A DNA stretch of 64,000 nt from Kitasatospora phosalacinea (GTDB lineage: Bacteria; Actinomycetota; Actinomycetes; Streptomycetales; Streptomycetaceae). The stretch lies in the NCBI RefSeq assembly GCF_000716545.1, contig NZ_JNWZ01000027.1:13046-77045 (forward strand), read 5' to 3'. The position numbers and the translations under genes are program-made. Positions 34,405 through 43,364 of this stretch are shown here, piece by piece; within the stretch, counting starts at the first letter, position 1; each line of letters opens with the position of its first letter. The notes beneath the pieces are model-generated. The model did not search any database, was not told where the DNA came from, and worked only from the letters and a program-made list of their open reading frames with translations.

Positions 34405-35688
34405 TTACTTGCCGTCGTCGTCGAGCCACGGCAGGTCGTGGCCCATCCGGTCGCGCTTGGTGCGCAGGTAGCGCAGGTTGTGCTCACCGGCGGCGGTGGG
34501 CAGCGGGCGGCGGGCGGCGACCTTGAGGCCGTACTCGGTGAGCGCGGTCTGCTTGGCCGGGTTGTTGCTGAGCAGGGTCAGCGAGCGCACGCCGAGGTCG
34601 GTGAGCATCTGCGCGGCGATCGAGTAGTCGCGGGCGTCGGCGGGCAGGCCCTGGTCGAGGTTGGCGTCGACGGTGTCCAGGCCCTGTTCCTGCAGCTGGT
34701 AGGCGCGCAGCTTGTGGGCCAGGCCGATGCCGCGGCCCTCGTGGCCGCGCAGGTAGAGCACCACGCCGCGGCCGGCCTCGGCGACGGCGGCCAGCGCGGC
34801 CTCCAGTTGGGGGCCGCAGTCGCAGCGCAGCGAGCCGAACACGTCGCCGGTGAGGCACTCGGAGTGCAGCCGCACCAGCACGTCCTCGCCCTCGGGGAGC
34901 CGACCGTCCGCGTCCAGGCCGCCGGCCACCAGGGCCAGGTGCTCGGTGCCGTCGATCGTGCCCCGGTAGCCGACGGCGGTGAACGTGCCGTGCTCGGTGG
35001 GGAGTTGGGTGACGGCCGCACGGTCGACGTGCAGTTCGGTGCGGCGGCGGTAGGCGATCAGGTCCTCGATGGAGATGATCGCCAGGCCGTGTTCGCGGGC
35101 GAAGGCGTGCAGTTCGGGCAGCCGGGCCATGGTGCCGTCGTCGTTGACCACCTCGGCGATGCCGCCGGCCGGGGGGAGCCCGGCGAGGCGGGCCAGGTCG
35201 ACGGCGGCCTCGGTGTGGCCGGGGCGCACCAGCACGCCGCCGTCGACGGCGCGCAGCGGGAAGACGTGCCCGGGGCGGGTCAGGTCGGCGGGCTGGGTGC
35301 CGGCGGTGGCGAGCAGCTTGACGGTGCGGGCCCGGTCGGCGGCCGAGATGCCGGTGGAGACGCCGTCGCGGGCGTCCACCGAGACGGCGTACGCGGTGCC
35401 CTTGCGGTCCTCGTTGACCCGGGTCATCGGCGGCAGCTTCAGCCGGTCGAGCTCCTCGCCGGTCATCGGGACGCAGATCACGCCGGAGGAGTAGCGGACG
35501 GTGAAGGCCAGCAGCTCGGGGGTGGCGGCACTGGCGGCGAAGACGATGTCGCCCTCGTTCTCGCGGTTCTCGTCGTCGACCACGATCACGGCGCGGCCGA
35601 GCGCGATGTCGGCGACGGCGCGCTCGACCGGGTCGAGGGCGAGCGGCTGGTCCGCGGGCAGCGGCTGGTCTGCGGGCTCGGTGCTCAT
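34405..35688 (-). CDS. ribBA: Bifunctional DHBP synthase / GTP cyclohydrolase II
   Basis: A 427-residue fusion. The RibB part (about 20-220) has the metal and catalytic sequence [10 protein letters not shown] and makes 3,4-dihydroxy-2-butanone 4-phosphate. The RibA part (about 225-425) opens GTP; its zinc cysteines are in [18 protein letters not shown], with [10 protein letters not shown] following. The ATG start overlaps the ribM stop by 4 nt (ATGA). Confidence 0.97.
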   Translation of the reverse strand: MSTEPADQPLPADQPLALDPVERAVADIALGRAVIVVDDENRENEGDIVFAASAATPELLAFTVRYSSGVICVPMTGEELDRLKLPPMTRVNEDRKGTAYAVSVDARDGVSTGISAADRARTVKLLATAGTQPADLTRPGHVFPLRAVDGGVLVRPGHTEAAVDLARLAGLPPAGGIAEVVNDDGTMARLPELHAFAREHGLAIISIEDLIAYRRRTELHVDRAAVTQLPTEHGTFTAVGYRGTIDGTEHLALVAGGLDADGRLPEGEDVLVRLHSECLTGDVFGSLRCDCGPQLEAALAAVAEAGRGVVLYLRGHEGRGIGLAHKLRAYQLQEQGLDTVDANLDQGLPADARDYSIAAQMLTDLGVRSLTLLSNNPAKQTALTEYGLKVAARRPLPTAAGEHNLRYLRTKRDRMGHDLPWLDDDGK

Positions 35689-36326
35689 GCGGCGGCTCCC
35701 TTGGCGAGCGGGGCGGTTCGGGCGGCCCGGGCCTTCGTCCACCAGCTGGCCAGGCCGGCCACCACCAGGACGAAGTAGATGGTGAAGGTCAGGGCCGAGA
35801 AGACGTAGCCGTGGGTGTACGAGTACGGGACGCTGACCAGGTCGACGGCGATCCAGGCGAACCAGAACTCGACCCAGCCGCGGGCCTGGGCGTACATCGC
35901 GGCCAGCGTGCCGACGAAGATGTACGCGTCCAGCAGCGGGTTCCAGGACAGCTTCGGGACGGCGTGGAACAGGGCGGCGACGGCGGCGGTGCCGGCCGCG
36001 GTGGCGGCGACCAGGACGGCCCGCTCGGTCCAGTTCGCGAAGCGGACCTCGACCTCGCCGGTGTCGCGGCGGCCGCGGTGCCACTGCGTCCAGCCCCAGA
36101 GCGCGGCGACGATGACGATCACCTGCTTGCCGATCAGGCCGGGCACCTGCCCGCCGAGGAAGACGGTGATCAGGACCGCGCCGGCCAGCAGCTGGGCGGG
36201 CCAGGTGAGGACGGAGCGGCGCCAGCCCAGGGCCAGGGCGCCGAGCCCTATCAGGTTGCCGACCATGTCGGCGACCTTCACCTGCTCGCCGAAGGCGGTG
36301 AAGGTCAGTTCGCGGAACGCACTCAC
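35685..36326 (-). CDS. ribM: PnuC-like riboflavin transporter
   Basis: A 213-residue membrane protein of the PnuC family with about seven helices and the signature [31 protein letters not shown]. PnuC carries nicotinamide riboside or NMN in enterobacteria, but a member inside an actinobacterial riboflavin operon behind an FMN riboswitch is RibM, shown to transport riboflavin in Corynebacterium and Streptomyces davawensis. The GTG start overlaps the ribE stop by 4 nt and its stop overlaps the ribBA start. Confidence 0.9.
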   Translation of the reverse strand: MSAFRELTFTAFGEQVKVADMVGNLIGLGALALGWRRSVLTWPAQLLAGAVLITVFLGGQVPGLIGKQVIVIVAALWGWTQWHRGRRDTGEVEVRFANWTERAVLVAATAAGTAAVAALFHAVPKLSWNPLLDAYIFVGTLAAMYAQARGWVEFWFAWIAVDLVSVPYSYTHGYVFSALTFTIYFVLVVAGLASWWTKARAARTAPLAKGAAA

Positions 36327-36982
36327 TTGGAACCCCCCAGGGTGTCGGGCAGCGCACGGGTGTCGAGCAGCCGCTCGACGTACTTGGCGAGGACGTCCAC
36401 CTCGAGGTTGACGGGCTCGCCGACCTGCTTGGCGCCCAGCGTGGTGAGGGCGAGGGTGGCGGGGATCAGCGAGACGGTGAACGAGTCGAGGGCGGCCTCG
36501 ACGACGGTGAGGCTCACTCCGTCCACGGTGATCGACCCCTTCTCCACCAGGTAGCGCGCGATCGGCTGCGGAAGGCTGAAACGCAGCACCTCCCAGCGCG
36601 GATTCCCGTCCGCGTCGAGGTCGCCGGGCTCCCGGGAGAGCAGCGTGCCGGTGGCGTCGACGTGCCCCTGCACCAGGTGGCCGCCGAGCCGGGCGCCGAG
36701 CGCCATCGCCCGCTCCAGGTTGACCCGGGAGCCGGGGCGCAGCACGCCGAGGCTGGAGCGCCGCAGCGTCTCGCGCATCACGTCGGCACTGAACTCGCCG
36801 CTGTGGGCCGTCAGTTGCTCGTTGTCGTCGAGGACGGTCAGACAGACGCCGTTGACCGCGATCGAGTCGCCGTGCCGGGCGTCGGCCGTCACGACCGGAC
36901 CGCGCAGGCGGATGCGCGAGGATTCGCCGATCTCCTCGATGGAGACGACCTCGCCGAGCTCTTCGATGATGCCGGTGAACAC
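36323..36982 (-). CDS. ribE: Riboflavin synthase, alpha subunit
   Basis: A 219-residue enzyme that dismutates two lumazines to riboflavin. Two lumazine-binding domains are seen: [25 protein letters not shown], then [15 protein letters not shown] and [12 protein letters not shown]. The start is GTG 36982 with GAGGAG upstream. It is first in the operon, 188 nt downstream of the FMN riboswitch aptamer. Confidence 0.97.
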   Translation of the reverse strand: MFTGIIEELGEVVSIEEIGESSRIRLRGPVVTADARHGDSIAVNGVCLTVLDDNEQLTAHSGEFSADVMRETLRRSSLGVLRPGSRVNLERAMALGARLGGHLVQGHVDATGTLLSREPGDLDADGNPRWEVLRFSLPQPIARYLVEKGSITVDGVSLTVVEAALDSFTVSLIPATLALTTLGAKQVGEPVNLEVDVLAKYVERLLDTRALPDTLGGSK

Positions 36983-37171
36983 CCGGGTTCTCCTCGCGCT
37001 TGGGGCGCGGACTCCGGGGCGGCTCGTGGGAGTTGACTGCGGACGCGTGCCCGACGGGGCGGACCCGGGGCGCCTGGGCTTCCTCGCCGAGGCACGGGTT
37101 CGCTGCCGTCCTGCTCTCGCACCCCGGCCTCGGGTGGCCGCGGTGCTGACACGCTTCGTCCGCCGCGCACG
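36983..37171 (-). other. Leader between FMN aptamer and ribE
   Basis: Gene-free. It should contain the expression platform; several GC-rich potential stems occur, including around CCGGCCTCGGGTGGCCG. I cannot fix the switching pair by eye. Confidence 0.5.
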
Positions 37172-37290
37172 CCTCCCATCCGGACTTTAACCGTCGGTCC
37201 AGGAATTTCACCTGGTCAACCGGCCGCTGGCTGCGGACGGGTCGCGGACTGTAACCGCCGGTTCGGATTTTCACCGACCCCGGAGTGCGC
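37172..37290 (-). promoter_or_regulatory. FMN riboswitch (RFN element)
   Basis: Read on the minus strand, the stretch has the conserved RFN core: GGGGTCGGTGAAAATCCG, then GCGGTTACAGTCCGCGACC, CTGGTGAAATTCC-type, and GACGGTTAAAGTCCGGATG near the 3' end. FMN binding represses riboflavin genes by termination or by hiding the start site. The aptamer is followed by a 188-nt leader with GC-rich hairpins before ribE. I did not resolve which is the expression platform. Confidence 0.95.
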
Positions 37291-37440
37291 TGAACGTCAC
37301 TGCTACTGCAGTCACATTCTTGCACGCGCGGGTGGTCCGGCCGCAAGGACGTGCCCTGTGGCCTGGTTCACGTCGGCGGCGCACGGTGGGAGGGAACGGT
37401 CCTCCGCACGGAGGGCTCCCGGACGAGGAGTTGAGTCGCG

Positions 37441-37689
37441 ATGACGATGTTCATGGACGTCCACCACGGGATGGCGGGCATCACCGCCGACCAGTTGAGG
37501 GCCGCGCACGAGGCGGACCTCGCGGCGCAGGGCGAGGAGGGGGTCGAGTTCCGGCAGGCCTGGGCCGACCCGGACTCGGGCACCGTCTACTGCCTGTCCT
37601 CCGCGCCGTCCCGCGAGGCCGTGCAGCGCGTGCACGAGCGCACCGGGCACCCGGCGGACGAGGTGCACCCGGTGCCGCTGCAGGTCTGA
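37441..37689 (+). CDS. DUF4242 small protein
   Basis: An 82-residue protein matching the DUF4242 family (FMDVHHGMAGITADQLRAAHEADL, then TVYCLSSAPSREAVQRVHERTGH). One family member, SCO4226, has been described as a nickel-binding protein; His residues H8, H9, H23 and the Cys in VYCL could bind metal. The start is ATG 37441 with GAGGAG upstream. It is divergent from the riboflavin operon. Confidence 0.85.
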   Translation: MTMFMDVHHGMAGITADQLRAAHEADLAAQGEEGVEFRQAWADPDSGTVYCLSSAPSREAVQRVHERTGHPADEVHPVPLQV

Positions 37690-37787
37690 GGCCGGCGGCC
37701 GGCCGGGGGGCGGGAGGGGTTCCGCCGGGGCTGGTGCATGCTGGAAGGCACGGGAACTCCGCATAGGCGGAACTTTGGGGGGCCATA

Positions 37788-37817
37788 GCTCCGGCTTATG
37801 ACGGCATAAGCCGGAGC
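37788..37817. promoter_or_regulatory. 13-bp palindrome upstream of the reductase
   Basis: GCTCCGGCTTATG (37788-37800) and CATAAGCCGGAGC (37805-37817), perfect arms with a 4-nt loop, 100 nt after the DUF4242 stop and 86 nt before the reductase start. It could terminate the DUF4242 transcript or be an operator. It is preceded by a smaller TCCGC-ATAG-GCGGA repeat. Confidence 0.6.
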
Positions 37818-37902
37818 CCCGTACCGGGCGCGCCCGCCGGCCGGAAGGCTGAGCGGTACGCGCCCCCAGCCGCACACCCCAGCCGAACAGGAGTACCTGC
37901 CC

Positions 37903-39291
37903 ATGCCCCGCCCCGTCCGGGTGGCCATCGTCGGTTCCGGCCCCGCCGGGATCTACGCCGCCGACGCGCTGCTGAAGTCCGAGCTGGCCGCCGCCCCCGG
38001 CGTCTCCATCGACCTGATCGAGCGCCTGCCCGCCCCCTTCGGCCTGATCCGCTACGGCGTCGCCCCCGACCACCCCCGGATCAAGGGCATCATCACCGCC
38101 CTGCACCAGGTCCTCGACAAGCCCCAGGTCCGCCTGCTCGGCAACGTCGACTACCCCGGCGACCTCTCCCTCGACGAGCTGCACCGCTTCTACGACGCCC
38201 TGGTCTTCGCCACCGGCGCCGAGGCCGACCGCGACCTGAACATCCCCGGCATCGAGCTGGACGGCTCGTACGGCGCCGCCGACTTCGTCTCCTGGTACGA
38301 CGGCCACCCCGAGGTCCCGCGGACCTGGCCGCTGGAGGCCGAGCAGGTCGCCGTCCTCGGCGTCGGCAACGTCGCGCTCGACGTCGCCCGCGTCCTCGCC
38401 AAGACCGCGGACGAGCTGCTGCCCACCGAGATCCCGCCGAACGTGTACGAGGGCCTGGCCGCGAACCGGGCCGTCGAGGTGCACGTGTTCGGGCGGCGCG
38501 GGCCCGCCCAGGCCAAGTTCTCCCCGATGGAGCTGCGCGAGCTCGACCACTCCCCCACCATCGAGGTGATCGTCGACCCCGAGGACATCGACTACGACGA
38601 GGGCTCGATCGCCACCCGGCGCGCCAACAAGCAGGCCGACATGGTCGCCTCCACCCTGGAGAACTGGGCCATCCGCGACGTCGGCGACCGGCCGCACCGC
38701 ATCCACCTGCACTTCTTCGAGAACCCGGTGGAGGTGCTCGGCGAGGACGGCAAGGTCGTCGCGCTGCGCACCGAGCGCACCGAACTCGACGGCACCGGCA
38801 ACACCGTGGGCACCGGCACCTTCCGCGAGTGGCCCGTCCAGGCGGTCTACCGGGCGGTCGGCTACCGCTCCGACGAGCTGCCCAAGCTGCCCTTCGACAC
38901 CCTCACCGCGACCGTCCCGCACCAGGCCGGCCGCGTCCAGGAGAACGGCACCCACCTGCCCTCCGTCTACGTCACCGGCTGGGTCAAGCGCGGCCCGGTC
39001 GGCCTGATCGGCCACACCAAGGGCGACGCCAACGAGACCGTCGCCTGCCTGGTCGCCGACCACGCCGCCGGCCTGCTGCGCCCCGCCGTCGAACCCGCCG
39101 AGGACGCGGTCGTCGACTTCCTGCGCGCCCGCGGCGTCGACTTCACCACCTGGGAGGGGTGGCACCGCCTGGACGCCCACGAGAAGGCCCTCGGTGCGGC
39201 CGAGGGCCGCGAGCGGGTGAAGGTCGTCGAGCGCGTGGGCATGCTCGACGCCTCGCACAGCGACCGGGCGGCGGAGCGCAACCCGCAGTAG
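37903..39291 (+). CDS. FAD-dependent ferredoxin-NADP reductase (FprA type)
   Basis: A 462-residue flavoenzyme of the adrenodoxin reductase/FprA family, passing electrons from NADPH to ferredoxin. It has the FAD-binding AIVGSGPAGIYAADAL (9-24), the marker motif APFGLIRYGVAPDHP, the NADPH-binding VLGVGNVALDVAR, and the late FAD contact GWVKRGPVGLIGHTK. It is the plausible electron supplier for P450s such as the one at 1.5 kb. The start is ATG 37903. Confidence 0.95.
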   Translation: MPRPVRVAIVGSGPAGIYAADALLKSELAAAPGVSIDLIERLPAPFGLIRYGVAPDHPRIKGIITALHQVLDKPQVRLLGNVDYPGDLSLDELHRFYDALVFATGAEADRDLNIPGIELDGSYGAADFVSWYDGHPEVPRTWPLEAEQVAVLGVGNVALDVARVLAKTADELLPTEIPPNVYEGLAANRAVEVHVFGRRGPAQAKFSPMELRELDHSPTIEVIVDPEDIDYDEGSIATRRANKQADMVASTLENWAIRDVGDRPHRIHLHFFENPVEVLGEDGKVVALRTERTELDGTGNTVGTGTFREWPVQAVYRAVGYRSDELPKLPFDTLTATVPHQAGRVQENGTHLPSVYVTGWVKRGPVGLIGHTKGDANETVACLVADHAAGLLRPAVEPAEDAVVDFLRARGVDFTTWEGWHRLDAHEKALGAAEGRERVKVVERVGMLDASHSDRAAERNPQ

Positions 39292-39303
39292 CGGGCCCGA
39301 AGA

Positions 39304-39371
39304 CGGCCGAGGACGCACCGCGGGACCGCGCCGGGCACTGCCCGCGCGGTCCCGCGGCGCGTCCTCGGCCG
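39304..39371 (+). terminator. Large hairpin terminator after the reductase
   Basis: A 13-bp outer stem (39304-39316 with 39359-39371) continues into an inner stem (CCGCGGGACCGCGC with GCGCGGTCCCGCGG). Confidence 0.85.
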
Positions 39372-39693
39372 GGCGGGTTCCCGTGCTCCCGGTTCCACCT
39401 CACCTCGCGACGGTCGCTCCGGCGGCGTCGGCGACCGGGTCGTGGGCGACGACCGGGTCGTGGGGCAGGCCCTCGGCCGGGCGCGGCCGAACCGCTCGGC
39501 GAGGAGCCGGGCACCGCCTCGGAGACACCCGCCATGGCCCCCCGCCGTCGCCGGGTTCCCGGTCGCGCTCCTCCCACTGATCGCCACCCCGGCGACGGCG
39601 CCGAGGACCGGGGGCGACGCAGGTCACGGGCGGCCCGCGCCGCGCCGGGGAATGCGCCTGCGGGCGTCCGGGTTGCAGCCGACGTACGGTTGA
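39372..39693. other. Gene-free stretch with a 15-nt direct repeat
   Basis: Between the reductase terminator and the DUF302 operator no gene is supported. CGACCGGGTCGTGGG occurs at 39432-39446 and 39450-39464. Confidence 0.6.
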
Positions 39694-39709
39694 ATACCCA
39701 GGGGGGTAT
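39694..39709. promoter_or_regulatory. CsoR/CstR-like operator before DUF302
   Basis: ATACCC-AGGG-GGGTAT, a perfect 6-bp inverted repeat with 4-nt centre. It matches the operator pattern of the CsoR/CstR/RcnR repressor family (copper or reactive sulfur). It lies 21 nt upstream of the DUF302 start. No csoR gene is in the window. Confidence 0.75.
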
Positions 39710-39730
39710 CAGCGAGAGAGGTTCGAGGAC

Positions 39731-40123
39731 ATGGCGAACGGCATTACCGCCACACTGACCGGCATCCCCTTCGCGGAGGCCGCCGACCGGGTCCGCGCGG
39801 CCCTCGCCGGGCAGGGCTTCGGCATCCTGACCGAGATCGACATGACCGCCACCCTGCGCGCCAAACTCGGCGTCGAGCTGGAGGACTACCTGGTCCTCGG
39901 CGCCTGCAACCCCCCGCTCGCCCACCGCGCCCTGGAGGCGGACCGCCGGATCGGCCTGCTGCTGCCCTGCAACGTGGTGCTGCGCGCCGTCCCCGAGGGC
40001 GTCCTGGTCGAGGCCATGGACCCGGAGCTGATGGTGCGGTTCACCGAGCGCCCCGAACTCGCCGACGTCGCCGACGCGGCGACCGCCCGCCTGCGCGCGG
40101 CGTTCGCCGCGCTGACCGGCTGA
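39731..40123 (+). CDS. DUF302 domain protein
   Basis: A 130-residue DUF302 protein (ITATLTGIPFAEAADRVRAALAGQGFGILTEID, then LGACNPPLAHRAL and LLLPCNVVLR). The family is found in many bacteria, often with sulfur, thioredoxin or metal genes. The Cys in GACNPP and PCNV are positioned like conserved ones of the family. The upstream operator suggests control by a CsoR/CstR-type repressor. Ribosome site GAGG precedes ATG 39731. A Cys-rich small protein follows after 45 nt. Confidence 0.9.
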   Translation: MANGITATLTGIPFAEAADRVRAALAGQGFGILTEIDMTATLRAKLGVELEDYLVLGACNPPLAHRALEADRRIGLLLPCNVVLRAVPEGVLVEAMDPELMVRFTERPELADVADAATARLRAAFAALTG

Positions 40124-40168
40124 CCGCCCCCGCACCCCGTACCCCCACCACGGAAGGAACCCGCCCCC

Positions 40169-40375
40169 ATGTGTCGTCGCGTCACCTGCAAGTCCTGCGG
40201 CCGGCCGAGTTTCGCCGGCTGCGGCATGCACGTCGAACAGGTCCTGGCCGGCGTCCCGAAGTCCCAGCGCTGCTCGTGCGCGGCGGACGCCGGAGCCGCG
40301 AAGGCGTCCGGGTCGGCCGGGTCCGCCGGGTCCGGATCCGGCTCCTGGTTCTCCCGGCTGTGGCGCCGGAACTGA
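40169..40375 (+). CDS. Small Cys-rich protein
   Basis: A 68-residue protein starting MCRRVTCKSCGRPSFAGCGM. It has six Cys in total, with a CKSC motif, plus CGMHV and CSC near residue 36, suggesting a zinc ribbon or other metal site. A Gly/Ser/Ala linker leads to a basic C-terminus (WFSRLWRRN). GGAAGG lies upstream of the ATG. It is transcribed with DUF302 and therefore probably under the same operator. Confidence 0.85.
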   Translation: MCRRVTCKSCGRPSFAGCGMHVEQVLAGVPKSQRCSCAADAGAAKASGSAGSAGSGSGSWFSRLWRRN

Positions 40376-40400
40376 CGCCGCCGGGTCGGTCGGTCCCGAG

Positions 40401-40723
40401 GTGCCGGGGCCGGTCGCGGCGCTGCTGGAGCTGACCGACGGGCCGGCCCCCGGCGGCGGCACCCTCGCGGACGCCTCGCACCTCCACCTCTTCGGCCTGG
40501 TCCAGGACGACCCGCTGCCGTACGACCGCACCGACGGCAGCGTGTGGCTGGTCCCCGAGGAGGGCTTCGTCCGGTACACCGGCCGCCGCCTGGAGCGGAT
40601 CGCCGACGGCGTCGAGGAGTTCTTCACCGAGTGGGTGGTCCCCGCTACCTGGTCCTCGCGCAGGCGTCCGCCGACGAACCCGACGACCGGTACCGGCTGC
40701 TGCGGCTGACCGGCCTGGCTTGA
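40401..40723 (+). pseudogene. Small protein gene with a frameshift (C4 run)
   Basis: From GTG 40401 the frame reads LLELTDGPAPGGG and HLHLFGLVQDDPLPY up to GVEEFFTEWVV, then becomes unusual (TWSSRRRPPTN). In the next frame the sequence continues as YLVLAQASADEPDDRYRLLRLTGLA and stops at 40721-40723. Restoring one C in the GTCCCCGCTAC run (about 40640-40645) joins both parts into a 107-residue protein. It is either a real pseudogene or a sequencing error in a C run. The family is not recognised. Confidence 0.65.
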
Positions 40724-40799
40724 ACGGCCCGTCTCCGTACCGGCCCTTCAGGTCCTACGGTCCTCCGGTGCGGCTCGGGGCCTGCGCGGAGGGGGCCGC

Positions 40800-40980
40800 T
40801 CAGGCGTCGACTTCCCGGGACTGTCCGGCCCACCGGACCACGGACGGGGCGCCCCGGTTCGGGCAGAGCACGCCGAGCAGGCCCGGGGCGACGGTGTGGC
40901 ACGGGTCCGTGCCGGGGCCGACCGTCCGGGGCGGCGGCCTCCTGACGGCCGTCGAGGTCGAGCAGCGCCGTTTCGATCAC
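40800..40980 (-). pseudogene. Small ORF with a frameshift, coupled to ADP-ribosylglycohydrolase
   Basis: The GTG at 40980 overlaps the stop of the ADP-ribosylglycohydrolase (GTGA). The frame begins IETALLDLDGRQEAAAPDG, then after a C4 run changes quality. In the alternate frame the continuation is TDPCHTVAPGLLGVLCPNRG and APSVVRWAGQSREVDA, ending at 40800. Removing one C in CGGCCCCGGC gives one 59-residue frame. As with its neighbour, either damage or a homopolymer error. Function unknown. Confidence 0.55.
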
Positions 40981-42218
40981 CGTCGTTCCCCCGGCGCGGC
41001 GGTCTCGTGCTCGATCTCCAGCAGGACGTCGAGCAGGTGCTCGGGGCCGTCCCGGTGGGCGGGGTGGGACTCGGCGCGGACGGCGACCGGGCGCCAGTGG
41101 CCGTCCGGGGCGGGTGCGAAGTCCAGGGCCCAGAGTTCGCGGCCGGTGCCGGCCCGGTGCAGGTGCAGGGTGCCCTCGGCGGTGCGGGTCAGCCAGCGGC
41201 CGGTGCGCAGACCTGCCCGGTAGCGGTTCCACTGCCGGTCGGACCAGCGTAGGTCGGGGACGGGGCGGGGGCGCGGCAGCCGCATGGGGAGCAGTCCGCC
41301 GGGGACGGGGCGCAGCGGTTCCGGGAACGCCCAGTCGGGCAGCGGTTCGCGGGCGGCCAGCCAGCGGGCGGGGATGCCGTCGGTGCCGGTCCGGGCCGCG
41401 ACCACGCCGCCGGTGATCGCGGCCACCGTGTCGACGTCGCCGCCCGCGCCGATCGCCGCCCACACCGCGGACGGGTAGTCGGTGAGCCAGTGGGCGGCGC
41501 ACCACAGCGCGTACGGGACGGTGTCGGCGGCGCTGGTGCGGCTGCCGTTGCCGAGCAGGGCGGCCGCCGCCCGGGGGTCCGAGCGGTCGGTCAGCCCGGC
41601 CGCCTCGACCAGGCCCCGGTGGACCGCCCCGCGCGGGGTCAGTTCGGCGACGGCGTGCAAGTGGCGTGCGGGCGTGGTGGGTTCGGTGCGGGCCCGGACG
41701 GCGAGGGCGGCGGCGACGGCCACCGCGATGGCGCCGTCCACGGCCTGCGGGTGGGTGTGCGTGGTGACGGCGGTGTCGGCGGCCGGGCGGACGGCCGCTG
41801 CCGGGTCCTCGGCGTACCCGGCGCCGAGCGGGGCCACCCGCATGGCCGCGCCGTTGCCGAACGAGCCCTGGCCGCCGAAGAGTTCGGCGGCGAGGCGGCG
41901 GGCGTCGCCGCCCTCCCGGATCAGCCGCAGCATGCGGTTGGCGGCCGGGCCGTAGCCCCGGTCGAAGTCGTGCCGGCGGGCGAAGGCGTGGGTGAGGTCG
42001 AAGGTGTCGATGCCGCCGCGCTCGTACTGCGCGGCGTACACCGAGCAGGCCGTCTCGGTGTCGTCGGTCCACGGCCACGGACCGGGAGGTTCGGTGCGGG
42101 CGTCGAGGTGGGTGCGGGCGGTGGCGGGGACGAAGAACTGGGCGCCGAGCGCGTCGCCGACGGACAGGCCCTGGAGGGCGTCGAACGCGGGACCGCGGTG
42201 CGGGGAGGAGTCAGTCAT
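40977..42218 (-). CDS. ADP-ribosylglycohydrolase family protein
   Basis: A 413-residue protein of the DraG/ADP-ribosylglycohydrolase fold. GLSVGDALGAQFF, TDDTE (WPWTDDTETACSV) and late GAGGDVDTVAAITGG are the metal-binding motifs of the family. These enzymes remove ADP-ribose from proteins or small molecules. A long C-terminal extension (about 290-413) is not typical. The start is ATG 42218; a longer frame begins 13 codons upstream. Confidence 0.92.
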   Translation of the reverse strand: MTDSSPHRGPAFDALQGLSVGDALGAQFFVPATARTHLDARTEPPGPWPWTDDTETACSVYAAQYERGGIDTFDLTHAFARRHDFDRGYGPAANRMLRLIREGGDARRLAAELFGGQGSFGNGAAMRVAPLGAGYAEDPAAAVRPAADTAVTTHTHPQAVDGAIAVAVAAALAVRARTEPTTPARHLHAVAELTPRGAVHRGLVEAAGLTDRSDPRAAAALLGNGSRTSAADTVPYALWCAAHWLTDYPSAVWAAIGAGGDVDTVAAITGGVVAARTGTDGIPARWLAAREPLPDWAFPEPLRPVPGGLLPMRLPRPRPVPDLRWSDRQWNRYRAGLRTGRWLTRTAEGTLHLHRAGTGRELWALDFAPAPDGHWRPVAVRAESHPAHRDGPEHLLDVLLEIEHETAAPGERR

Positions 42219-42340
42219 GCGTACCCCACCGAACCGTGCGGGCGGGACGGGTGTCAAGGCTGGGCGGGTGTCAGGGCCGTCCGGGCCGCGGCGGCCTGGG
42301 AGGATCGGGCGGTGCGTCCCTGAACGGAAGGCGGTTCCCG

Positions 42341-42541
42341 GTGGTCGGTGCGGTGCTGGTGGTCGTCCTGGTGCTGGTGCTCGGCGGCTGCGCCTGCGTG
42401 GTGTGGGCCGAGCGCGGCGGCCCGCGCTGGGTGCGCCTCGTCTCCCGGGCCACGCTGGGCGCGGGCGGGCTGGTGCGTCGGGTGGAGCGCGACCGGCGGC
42501 GGCGCGGCCTCTCCAACGGATCGGGCGACAGCGGGGACTGA
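42341..42541 (+). CDS. Small single-pass membrane protein
   Basis: A 66-residue protein: one hydrophobic helix (VVGAVLVVVLVLVLGGCACVVWA) and a highly basic C-terminal part (VRRVERDRRRRGL). GTG 42341 has GGAAGG about 8 nt upstream. No family recognised. Confidence 0.65.
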   Translation: MVGAVLVVVLVLVLGGCACVVWAERGGPRWVRLVSRATLGAGGLVRRVERDRRRRGLSNGSGDSGD

Positions 42542-42548
42542 CGCCGCG

Positions 42549-43292
42549 TCAGTCGGACAGGCCCAGCGGGTCGGGAGCGTCGGTGAGCAGTTCGGGGCCG
42601 TTGGCGGAGACCCGGTTGACGGCCGTCGGTACGGCCCGGACCAGCAGGTCTCCGTCGGCGGGGCGGTGCAGCAGCTCGTGCAGGTCGGCCCGGTCGGTGT
42701 TGGCCGGGTCGAGCCAGCTGCCCAGTTCGGCGCGGGGGACGAGCATGGGCATCCGGTCGTGCACCCGTCCGGCCCGGTCGGTGGCGTCCGTGGTGAGGAT
42801 CGTCGTGGTGGCCAGCCAGGCCGCCGGGTCGTCCTCCGGGACGCTCGCGTCCCGCCAGAACTCGTACAGTCCGGCCATCAGCATCAGTTCGCCGGTGGAG
42901 AGGAAGTACGGCTGCTTGTACGCCTTGCGGCCGTCGGCGGCGGGCACCGGGCGCCACTCGTAGTAGCCGTCGGCGGGGATCACGCAGCGCCGCTTCGCGA
43001 AGGCCCGGCGGAACGAGGGCTTCTGGTCGGCGGTCTCCGAGCGGGCGTTGATCAGCCGGGCCGCGCCGGACCGGTCCTTCGCCCAGGACGGGACCAACCC
43101 CCAGCGCAGCACCCGCAGTTCGCGCGCCACCTCGCCGGTCTCGGCGTCCACCCGTTCCAGCACCGCGGACACCGGGTCGGTCGGGGCCACGTTCCAGCTC
43201 GGTGCCAGGGCCTCGGACGGCTCCCAGCTCGTCACGTCGAGCAGCGAGGCCAGGTCGGCGGGAGGGGTGGTGGAGACGAAACGACCGCACAT
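42549..43292 (-). CDS. SOS response-associated peptidase (SRAP/YedK, HMCES)
   Basis: A 247-residue SRAP protein that forms a DNA-protein crosslink at abasic sites. The catalytic Cys is residue 2 (MCGRF), with family motifs NARSET, CVIPADGYYEW and HDRMPML carrying the Asn, Glu and His. Cys2 requires removal of Met1. The start is ATG 43292. Confidence 0.96.
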   Translation of the reverse strand: MCGRFVSTTPPADLASLLDVTSWEPSEALAPSWNVAPTDPVSAVLERVDAETGEVARELRVLRWGLVPSWAKDRSGAARLINARSETADQKPSFRRAFAKRRCVIPADGYYEWRPVPAADGRKAYKQPYFLSTGELMLMAGLYEFWRDASVPEDDPAAWLATTTILTTDATDRAGRVHDRMPMLVPRAELGSWLDPANTDRADLHELLHRPADGDLLVRAVPTAVNRVSANGPELLTDAPDPLGLSD

Positions 43293-43364
43293 GCGCCCCA
43301 GCCTGCCACCCCGTCCCGACAACCGCACGCGCCGACACCCGGTGCGGGAGGGACCGGGCCTGGC

